From the NCBI GenBank assembly GCA_014773175.1, contig VXCM01000288.1, positions 62,001 through 126,000 of the forward strand: a stretch of 64,000 bases of DNA, read 5' to 3'. Made by a program: the position numbers and the translations under genes. The notes beneath the pieces are model-generated. The model searched no databases and was not told where the DNA came from. It was given only the letters and a program-made list of their open reading frames with translations. The stretch comes from Lucifuga dentata. Its lineage: Eukaryota > Chordata > Actinopteri > Ophidiiformes > Bythitidae. This document shows positions 48,701-64,000 of the stretch, in pieces; the stretch's first letter is position 1, and the number at the start of each line of letters is the position of its first letter.

Positions 48701-50860
48701 AATGTAAACTCTATGTTACTGATAGAAATGTGAGTAAGCCTTCATTCATGAAGAAAATCAGAAGTATCTATATCACAAACAAAAACAGACAGCAGGTGAA
48801 GTGAGTAAAAGTGATATTTGCCAGACAGTTCTACGTCTCCCTCTGTGCAGAGAGGAAGGATGTTTCATGACTTTATCCCAGATTCTTTAAGAAGCTGAAG
48901 GTGAATAGTAAAGGGAGGAGCTTATCAAACATGTTTCATGGTTCATTTCTCCTTCCCAGATTTACAGGTACATTGGAAAGATAATTTAACTTCTGGTAAC
49001 AATCTCACTACCTGTCCATTGATAATTGAATGTTTTGAAATAAAATCAAATGTTCTGGAACCCAGCTTGCTTTGCTGTGGTTGATTTACCTGTTTGGTTA
49101 CATCACCATGTTCCTGACAAACTGCAAGCCTCAACATAAACAGGGCCGTTTCATTTTTTGATCTCACAACTTGTGGCAATATTGCAAATTGACAAACAGC
49201 AGTAATTTTCACCAAGGCTTGAAAGCCATTCACAATGAAAACAATTTACACTGTAATTTCCATCCTGAAATCTGGTGACTGAGGGTAAATTAATTCTGAG
49301 TGATATGCTCATGTCTCCATTAGCTGTGCTATGATTCTGCTTTAATCTTATACAGACTGCTGATTTCCTGAGATGAATTAGATGTTGGCCTTCAGTAGCC
49401 TACATAAAGTAAGATTAATGAATTGGCCTGAAAGATGAAAAGACAGGACAAAAGTATATTATGTCATTAAATGCATATTCCCAGTTCCGAGTAAAGTTTG
49501 AGTACAATGTCAAGATAGCACATTACCTGCTCTCCATTTATTTTATAACATGAAGAGGAAGGGACCAAACACTGCCTACAGATCTATGTGATGCATACAT
49601 TTTTAGAAAGTCCGATGTGGCCCATCCACTAACCTATTTATTGCTGAGCCAAATAAAGAGTGATCTGAAAATTAATCACCACAAGTCTGTGATATTAGAA
49701 TAAAGGGGAGATCACATTCTTCATGTGAAGGACATCAGCTTGTGTATGCCCATAGACCACTAATAATTTAAGTGGCTGAATCTGCTTTAATTGAAGAAGG
49801 ATATATGATTAATCTGAGTCTGAACATCAGCTTGAACTCAGATGTTCTCCTATTCAAACAATGAAAAAATATATATATTTTTTTAATTTTTAAAACACTT
49901 CATTAACCTGTAATCTACATTTAAGTCATTAGTAATTGTTCTTCCAATCAGTGACTTAGAAAGTCATTAATTTGTTTTTTGATTTTTTTTTCCTTAACAA
50001 TGAATGCACTCAGAGTGCTCTGATCTGATAAATGACTTGCGGTATTGAGTCATTGCTTGGAAATTTTTAGGAAATGAGCAGTTTAGTCTGTGAATGGAGT
50101 TTAGTGCTGAATCACACCTAATTTTCTTCAAGAAGTTCATACCTAAAGAAATGCTTGTTGAACTTACTAACCATAACATTTTAAATAGACAAAAAAATAC
50201 CCAAAGAACACTGACTGGAACCTTAAGTGTTTTTGGATGTTTGCCAGTGTAATAAAAAAAAATTCAATATCCTTATGGAATCTTTGTAGTTAGTATATTG
50301 CTGATCAAATTTATTATGATTTATTCATCATTATGGTTTGACTCTATGGTTTGAATCTATTTTTTTTTTTTGTGGGGAGGGGGGGTTACTTTTCAGAATT
50401 ATTTATTGTTTGCTGAGACATCAGATATCATTTACTACGGTATTTGGCTTGTGTTTAGATGGAAGTGCTATGCGCTGTAATATTTTTCTTCCTTTTTTTT
50501 TCTTTTTTTTTTTTTTTTNTTTTTTTTTTTTTTTGGTTAGCAACAGCAGTAACGTGTTATTTTGTAAAGGTGAAGGTGTTACTGCTGTATGCTTAAAGTT
50601 GGAAAAGAATCAGAAATCATTTTCTATTCTGCCGGAACTCGATTCAATTGTGTATTCATGCTCACGTTTTATACAGGTTTTGCTTGGCTTAATTATATTA
50701 ACTCAAATAAAACCCACTCAGGCTTGCAGTGACATATAATTAAGATGATTAATGATTATACTTATGAGATACGTTTTATACATACACGTAAATTAAAGTC
50801 GTATCTTATTTAGTTTCTATTTTATTCAAGCGCACGGCAGGATATGCGACCAGCAGAGGC
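48701..50860. other. Proximal upstream region of the beta-catenin gene
   Basis: No exon recognised. The part 48950-49830 is a long repeat-free AT-rich block immediately upstream of the promoter, with several TAATTA- or TTAAT-type words, and is a candidate for conserved regulatory sequence. A minus-strand frame of 96 codons (48943-49233) has no recognisable homology. A poly-T run with N at 50519 spans about 50491-50534. Confidence 0.45.
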
Positions 50861-50871
50861 GTTCTTCGGTC

Positions 50872-50893
50872 TATAAAAAGGTGCCGCCATCTT
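50872..50893 (+). promoter_or_regulatory. Core promoter: TATA box plus YY1-type motif
   Basis: TATAAAAA at 50872-50879 is followed at 50883-50893 by GCCGCCATCTT, a match to the YY1 consensus read on the opposite strand. CpG density rises around it (about 50830-51000), in contrast to the AT-rich desert. A start of transcription near 50900 is inferred from TATA spacing. From memory, mammalian CTNNB1 also has a TATA box followed by a GCCATTTTAA-like motif, so this arrangement may be conserved. Confidence 0.75.
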
Positions 50894-50899
50894 AAATTC

Positions 50900-51060
50900 C
50901 CAGATTCTGCTGGGCCGGCCGAGTTTGTATTATCTGGCTGCGAGGGAGCGGACAAGGACTCCCCGCTGACGCTCCGCTTCACATTTTCCTTGACTTTTTC
51001 AGTTTTTAAGTGTTTTCACTCTTTGCTATCCGAGTGGACGGACTTGCTATTTTGACAAGG
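50900..51060 (+). other. Exon 1 of beta-catenin gene, 5' untranslated
   Basis: Runs from the inferred start near 50900 to a donor at 51060/51061 (GACAAGG then GTAGGC). It contains no ATG leading into the beta-catenin frame. A non-coding first exon separated from the ATG exon by a long intron is the known structure of vertebrate CTNNB1. The 5' limit is an estimate from the TATA box. Confidence 0.7.
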
Positions 51061-53613
51061 GTAGGCTTCAACACTAAACTGTAGGCTCTACACTGTTTCT
51101 CCCTCTTTTAATGTCGAGCTTGGCTGAATGGCAAGCAGGATAGGAGTTGGGTGTTGTGTGCGGGCCGGCCGGGGATGCTGCTGCTTTCACGGCAGATATT
51201 TGGGATAAACCAGCCACCGCCTAATGGAACCATATGTTTTACCGATACTCGTTGTCTTTACAACACTAAGAGGTTGGGGTTTGGTTATTTAAATAGTAGC
51301 GTAACATTAATTGTATCGAACAAACTATATTACCGTTCATTTTTGTTGGAAATCTCAGCTGGGAGTTGGTAGTAACGTTGTTGACTTTGCTTGTTTGAAT
51401 AGTTAGCAATGGTTAGTTAGCTTTGTTATTACTACTTTGTTAGCTTATTTGTGTGCCGGTCACATTCCTCCATTCTGACTCATGTTAGCCTGACGAGTTT
51501 CGTCTTTTGGTCGCTTGTTGTTGCAGCTGGTTCAGATAATTTGGCGTGAAGATACACACGCACGGATCTTGGTATATTTTAAACATATGTACATGTCTAT
51601 AAATTATAACAGGTTAGTTCAGTTAAGAAAACTAGCGACTCAGCGTTAATGTTTTGTTAAAAGTTAAGTCGGAACTTCGAGCAACTTAAGCAGTTAATTT
51701 TCACCATAAATCGAGTTTGGTGCGGGCGGAATGTCACTAAACTTATAACTGTGTCGTAGATTTTATTTTAAAATCAAAGTTGAATGTGGGGTTTCTTCCA
51801 CTCGTCATTTTAAACAAAGACCGACAAATTCCTCAGCCGTTGTGCTTTAGGAGGAAGACGAGGAGGAGCCTGAGTGTGAAATTTGAGTCAGTGGTGTTGG
51901 AGTAAGAAAGTCCGGCGGCCAGCAGCTGTGGGGGAGAGGGGGGCAAAATATCTGAAATATTTTTTAGTCATAGCTAATATGTACTGATCTGTTTTATTAA
52001 ACGCGATTTAGTGGGTATGCACTTAATCGTCTCTTCCTCCGCATATCCAGGGGTGTGTTAGGGCTGGCTCGGTACGTGGAAAAAAGTTGGATACCTCGCT
52101 GCTTTCCGCCACACTGTCGATAAAGAAAACACGAGGTGTGATGGGAGCAGCTAAAGGACCACGCGTGTTTTTGTTTTACAGTCTTAAATATATATATATG
52201 GTTCAGAAAGACGTGGTGATGAAATACTAATACACATTTATACACATAATTTGCTGTTTTTGTGCAACCGGAAAGGTTGTTGTAATGAGAGATGGAGAGA
52301 TTAAACAGCGTTGAAATATATTGGCGTCTTGTCTGTCGGATTTAGATTTTTGTTGTTTTATTCTCCTAAATCCAGAAAATGAAAACTGGTTTGTTTATTA
52401 GTAAAGGTGCAACTGCAAGACTTGCCATTATCACGTTTCACACAGTCACCGACCAACAGAATTGGCATTGGTCTGTGTGTCATTGACTCCTGGTTTGTTG
52501 CAGACATATAGGGGTTTTTTTTTTTTTNATAGGGGTTTTTTTTTTTTTGGCATCTTTTGGTCTCTGTTCCGTCATAATGATCGGGGATTTTACCAAAACA
52601 TCTCAAAGTGCCGATTGTCATCAAAATTTTCTTGTACAGGAACATTATAACGTGTAAAACGGAAGCGTGGGTGGTGACTACATCCGAGACCGGTAGTGAT
52701 ACATTTTCAGCTGATGCACATGTTTGCAAGGGAAGACTTATCCAGCTGCATTGCCCAAGCCCGATTTGTGGATATTATTTTTTGGCGACTCTTTGCCCAC
52801 ATGAAATTAGTCATTTATGTACAATTTGAGCGATGCAGTTATTTACCTAAATTAAATTACTGTATAGAGAAAAGTAAAATTAAAATTGTGGCATTCAGTT
52901 AGACTTTCTTAATATTCCCTCATGCAAAATCTCACAAAAACGACCATATCATAAGACATGTATATTATTCACTTTTTATCAAGGTTCATTATATACCTGT
53001 AAATCCTCAAGTGAAAGAATTGCCTAATTATTGTGATTTCCTTTGGAAAGTACACCTTCCAAAATGTTCTCTAAGGTGAGCTGTTAGTAATGCAGTTGTT
53101 GTGCTGCATTTGCAGGTAAATCTGCTTATTTGTTTCTCCCTGTAAAGAGGAAGTTGTCACATTTAGTTTGAGTCCTACTTCATTTTACTCTATTACTCTT
53201 TACTTGCTCAGTCTTAGGTTTCCAATTCAAGCACAATAAGTATTAGATTGGAGAGAGAGAGGAGAGAGAGAGTGATCTTCATGTGGAAGTTGCATGGTTG
53301 TTTGCTCGAGCTTCTGTTGATCTGGAGGCACCGTGGTTTTGGATTTGAGACATAGACCAAACACAGCAGCAGCTGCAAGCGTTGTACTCATTGTGTTGTT
53401 GACAGGCAGCAGCGAGGGCTGCTGACCCTGCACATTAGTCAACGCTGAAGCCTGCAGCAGCTCCTGTCTGCCTGCCCATAACACAGCGTGTTGGGTCATT
53501 CACACACAGGAGCACAATTGCTAGCACAGATACAGGACTCACTCTGTAACTCAGAGGAAACCTCCGATTCAGCTCTTTTGATGTCCTGATCTCAGTGAAT
53601 ATGACCTGGACAG

Positions 53614-53645
53614 TTTTTTTTTTTTTTTTNTTTTTTTTTTTTTTT
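53614..53645. repeat. Poly-T run interrupted by N
   Basis: Homopolymer of T with N at 53630, in intron 1. A similar run with N at 53835 lies nearby. Confidence 0.9.
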
Positions 53646-54601
53646 GTTTTTTAACCCTAGCACTTCATTTCTTCTGTCAGATCAATTTTGTATAAAAATG
53701 TTACAGCATTCTCAATAAAGATGCTGTAACACCCTTCTGAGACAGAAAAAAAACTAAACCAGAAATGGCAAAAGGACAGAGCAAAATTTAATTTTGAAAA
53801 AGTGATGCCAGAGCTTTTTTTTTTTTTTTTTTAANTTTTTTAAGGGGAGTGTGGTACTGTTGTGCAACACAGCCATTTTACACATGATAAACCTTAATGA
53901 TCATGTGATCTCACTTCAGAGCATACTGGCTCAAATTTGCTGACAGACTGGCTTTTTTCCTTTCAGGCAGAGGAAATGAGATTGAAGAGTTCAGGTGCAC
54001 TGAGCTGCTCTGAATTCTGAAAAAATATAATTTTCCCATTTTCCCTCCTACGAATCGCTGGTTTAAGATTTCAACAAATTAAAGACGAAAGGGAAAGAAG
54101 GCAACATTTAGGGCATGTTTTGTCTCTTCTATGGTGTTAAAACCAAACATCAGGATTTTAAGAAACAGGTATGTTTTGTGTGTGCTGTCTAGATTCATGT
54201 TAACTCAAAATTATTCACACCAAAACTGAACAGTGGCACTGGGTATGAACATTCATATTCTCTGGTTGTGTCAGGTCATGTAACAGACTGAAGCACACTA
54301 TTCCCGTGCTCTGTGCTGGAAGAGTGAACCTATCATTTGACTGTGGGATGTGGTAGTGTGATTACACCTCGCTTCATACAGCTGTGTGTGTGTATTTGCT
54401 TGCCTGTGTGTGTGTACATTGCCATGCCATCTAAATTCACATTTGTGTCTGTGCCAAAAATTATAATATGATGATCATTCTACCTGTAAATGTTACAGAA
54501 CTTGCTTGATGTATTTATCCAAGCATCCCTACAAGAGCCTTTATATAGCTTGACTCATCCCGTACATTGCATGAGACACACTCATTCTCAGTCACTCACT
54601 C

Positions 54602-54634
54602 AGCGCACACACTCATTGCATGAGTGTGTGCGCT
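54602..54634. repeat. Perfect inverted repeat, 15-bp arms
   Basis: AGCGCACACACTCAT at 54602-54616 and its exact reverse complement at 54620-54634, separated by TGC. The word CATTGCATGAG also recurs just upstream (about 54566). It would form a stable hairpin in DNA or pre-mRNA. Confidence 0.85.
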
Positions 54635-54802
54635 GCTCTGCTGTCTCACTCATTAGTCATCTGGTTTCAGTTATATAGCTTTTTAACTAGACCAGGCACA
54701 ACTCTTTTCACATAAGGGCCGTCACATTTGGCTTCAAAGAAACCTCACGTTCAGATTTTTGTGGCCTGGCTGCTAGTCTGATATTCAGGAGAGCTTACTG
54801 TA

Positions 54803-54848
<46 letters not shown>
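54803..54848. repeat. (GT)n microsatellite in intron 1
   Basis: About 22 uninterrupted GT units. Confidence 0.95.
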
Positions 54849-54851
<3 letters not shown>

Positions 54852-55773
54852 GGAGTCTGACTTTGGTTTGGGCCTGCCATTTCCCTCTAAATTGGAGACC
54901 AGAATCTGTTTTGTTTACCCATCAAAAAAAACTATCATCGTCTCAGTTTCCAAAGCCAGATGTAAAGAGCCATGTTTTTTTCCACCAGTGTGAATGCTAA
55001 ATGGTTCCACTGTGGGCTTTGATTCCGTTTGGTTTGCATGCAGGCTTGTACGGGACATGTGGCTCTCATTAGGACAGGGCTAGGTTATGCGAGGGCAGAC
55101 CCACAAAGTGGGGAGGATGGCGTGTAAAGGGTGAATTTGAGCTGGTGCATTTGTGGTTAGAAGCAGCAGTTGTAGAGCCTGACTGAAGATTGTGTTTTAA
55201 TGACAGCGTTGAGCCGGGCGATGTGAGCCGGGCGATGTGGGCGTGAGAGAGTGAGAGGAGGAAAGTCAACCAGAGCAGTAGTTTAGCTGTGCATTTGCAT
55301 TTTGGCAGCCATTTAACTCTACAAGCACCACATTCACTGACATCCATGTCAGACTGATATTGCCACTACTTGTCTGGCTGCTTTGTTTTTTTTTTTTTTC
55401 CCCTCTTTTTTATGCTAGATCCTCTCTTTGGAAGGCTTTTTGCCTTCACCTTTTTACCTTATTTTTCACATAATTTAAAGAGACTGGCGTGTTTTGCAGT
55501 CAACATCACCAACAAATCTTATAAGGTAGAAGTGTGTAGATAGGCTATTTGTAAGAGGTCATTTAGAAGGTTTTTTTGTGGTTCAGGTATGGTCTATCAG
55601 ATTTTTGTAAGCCAAAACTCTAGTGTTCAGTTGCATTTGGTTTATAACCAACAGGATAATAAAGGAGGAGTTGTTACTTTGAATCTGATGATAACATTCA
55701 CTTAGAAAAAAACACTGACAAATTTTGCTAGCTCTGTTAGCTCACAGCATGCTAACGCCAGCACCCAGCTTAA

Positions 55774-56341
55774 AGGACCGTGCCAGCCATTTTGCATGTT
55801 TGAGCCAAATATATTGAATTTTCATACATGTTACTGACATTACTGACAGCCATTTCCCTAAGGATAAAACTGTATCTAAGCTTTCGTGATATTTTGTAAA
55901 ATCTCTTAATCTTTCAAAATCAAATATTCAATCGATACACCCACCTTAAAAATCATTGTTTCACCTGCTAATAGTTGTGCAGCCTTATGAAGTCATGGTT
56001 GTTTAAATTTTTCAATAAATGCAGGTCTTCTTTTGGGACTATATTCCCCGGTGGAGACATACATTCACTCTGCGCTTTTTGATTGCGCTAAAATTACGTC
56101 ACTTTGAAAAAAACCGGAATGTGCGTCTTGTTCATGATGATGGATTACCTATCCCAAGAACGTTTCAAGTATCAACAAGTTGATTTTAATAACGTACCAG
56201 AATGAACTGAAACCAATGGCAGGAAAAAAAAATTAATTCACCGTTCCAGTAATGTGCTTTGGGAAATGATCGTTAGTAACGTTACATGTATGAAATTTGA
56301 ATATATTAGGCTCAAACATGCAAAATAACTGGTCTGGTCCT
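55774..56341 (+). mobile_element. TTAA-flanked MITE (family A), intron 1 copy
   Basis: 568 bases with AGGACC / GGTCCT termini and perfect TTAA flanks (55770-55773 and 56342-56345). Terminal inverted repeats extend inward through TTTTGCATGTTTGAGCC, paired with GGCTCAAACATGCAAAA at the other end, for roughly 85 bases with mismatches. Same orientation as the upstream copy and opposite to the copy in intron 9, to which it is clearly the more similar. No transposase frame. Confidence 0.87.
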
Positions 56342-57370
56342 TTAAGCTAGCAGATCAATACGACTACCTACCTGACTGCATGGTGAGTCTCGCTGTGGTC
56401 AGCAGAAGCATCACGTCTGTGCGACTGGTTGAGAATGTAAAAACCTTGCTAAGCCTGGAAAGATCAAGCAGCCATCACCTATAAGGAAATGAAAACGTTT
56501 TTGTGAGGTTCATTTGTTTGCTTCACCCCCATTTTTACGATCAGTTTTTCTAAACAGCAGATATAAAATTTAATCAATGAATCGTTTGTAATGAGTATGG
56601 ACATGTTGCTATTGTCTTTGGCTCCTGGGTACTTGTGTGGTTACTAAACACTTCTTGTGGGTAACAAGATGCTGAGAAAAGCTTAGCAAGATGATCATTT
56701 TTGTTTTTGTAAGCAAACGCTATAAACTGAGGAAAATTGCACAGTTTCAGGGTGTGAATCACTTCAGCCATGGCTCTTTGTAGCTGTGCCTGCATTTAAT
56801 TTCATTTCATTTCATTATGCTATCAGAACATGTCCAACATTGCATGCCAGGATTTGGTCTACATCATGTTGTTGGACTCATCTGCAATCTTGGAATATCC
56901 ACAGATGTATCCAAAGGATTCCTGACCTTTTGGGTGTGCAGCACATTTCTGTAGCTCATTTTGTCAGTTTTTTCTCTCCCGCAGTAACTGAGTTTTGTAT
57001 TTTTGCGTGTTACTGTCATAACCTTTCACTTTTAAATATGGATTGGAATTGCCTCTCACTGCTTAAATTTTCCTTTTTTTTCTTCTGAAATGATCTCTCT
57101 TCACTCGCTCTCCTGCTATTGCCAGTGTTTACTTTCCTGCAAAGAGGAGTTTCAAGTTCAAAGCAAGCGCAGGAATGTGTAGCCCTCCTCTTCCCTCCCT
57201 CCACCTAATGTTCCCCTTCCTCCGTCCTTCCTACCTAAATAGTTGCTAGTTATTCCACTTAATGGTGGCTTTGTATTGAGCTGCTGCTGTTTGCATGTCT
57301 GAACAGAAAAGGAGAGCCAGGAAAGGGAGGAGGCAGGAAAGACAGCACTAGAAAGCCACTTTTGTGGTTG

Positions 57371-57401
<31 letters not shown>

Positions 57402-57583
57402 CTATTACTGCCATCAATTTCGAACAGTCTGTTTTTTGGCCTTTAACTCTGTTATGATCTGTTTTTCTGTTTTCAAATCCAAAATGTTTTACTGCAAGGA
57501 AGGAGGAATGGCAGCGAATATTGCAAAGGAAAAGATGATGGAGGAAGCTCGACTGACTGGCCTTTTCTCCTTGTGTTTTTCAG

Positions 57584-57621
57584 ATCAGGAAGCTGTGTTG
57601 GTTGCGGTTTGAGAAAGAAAC

Positions 57622-57634
<13 letters not shown>
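57584..57634 (+). CDS. ctnnb1: Beta-catenin exon 2: 5'UTR end and start codon
   Basis: Acceptor TTGTGTTTTTCAG at 57571-57583, donor GTGAGT at 57635. The ATG is at 57622-57624; only 13 coding bases follow (Met-Ala-Ser-Gln plus the first base of Ala5). The start is fixed by exact agreement with the conserved N-terminus. The intron that follows is phase 1. Confidence 0.93.
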
Positions 57635-63997
<6,363 letters not shown>

Positions 63998-64000
63998 TAA

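Larger units (their letters stand above)
51061..57583 (+). other. Intron 1 of beta-catenin gene
   Basis: 6.5-kb first intron between the non-coding exon and the ATG exon. It holds a 20-bp duplication around N 52528 (52508-52527 and 52529-52548), poly-T runs with Ns at 53630 and 53835, a small hairpin at 53700-53730 (GTTACAGCAT / ATGCTGTAAC), a 15-bp-arm hairpin at 54602-54634, a GT microsatellite, a family A MITE and a poly-T run at 57371-57397. No alternative coding exon recognised. Confidence 0.8.

Noticed and set aside
50338..50739. 133-codon frame upstream of the promoter
   Set aside because: Crosses a poly-T run containing an N and has no recognisable homology; lies before the TATA box on the same strand.

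Overview
The window is nuclear DNA from a ray-finned fish (teleost). The evidence is one vertebrate gene with compact introns, a very dense load of CA/GT, GA/CT and tri- and tetranucleotide microsatellites, and several short non-autonomous DNA transposons and degenerate dispersed repeats of a type familiar from fish genomes. No bacterial, viral or organellar gene was seen. The species cannot be named from the sequence.

Layout. Bases 1 to about 50,860 form a gene desert. I found no coding exon I could assign to a known protein; the open reading frames there are short, often made of microsatellite translation (repeating Cys-Val, His-Thr, Leu-Ser), and have no recognisable domain. The desert holds a hAT-type MITE with a perfect 8-bp target duplication (5848-6252), a long TA-flanked hairpin MITE (34300-34539), three pieces of another inverted-terminus family (about 17.3, 18.7 and 32.8 kb), older dispersed repeats, and a few low-repeat blocks that could be regulatory. 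One block (46091-46341) looks like an exon but is unassigned.

Bases 50,872-64,000 hold the 5' part of the beta-catenin gene (ctnnb1 or its teleost co-orthologue ctnnb2), on the + strand: a TATA box with an adjacent YY1-type motif, a non-coding first exon, a 6.5-kb first intron, then 13 coding exons carrying codons 1-692 of about 781. The last exon or exons (end of the C-terminal transactivation domain, and the 3'UTR) lie beyond the window. Residue numbering matches the human protein throughout, so Ser33/Ser37/Thr41/Ser45, Tyr142, Lys312, Lys435, Ser552, Tyr654 and Ser675 can all be placed.

Most notable: (1) the fish gene has an intron between codons 440 and 441, splitting what I recall as a single 339-nt exon in human CTNNB1; (2) about two thirds of that intron is a 554-bp TTAA-associated MITE, and a closely similar copy in the opposite orientation lies in intron 1, so exons 2-9 are bracketed by inverted repeats; a third, more diverged copy lies about 2 kb upstream of the promoter; (3) all 17 single-N positions lie at or beside low-complexity sequence, and several are flanked by exact or near-exact direct duplications, one with an internal substitution, which points to unmerged contig ends or haplotypes and not to real gaps.
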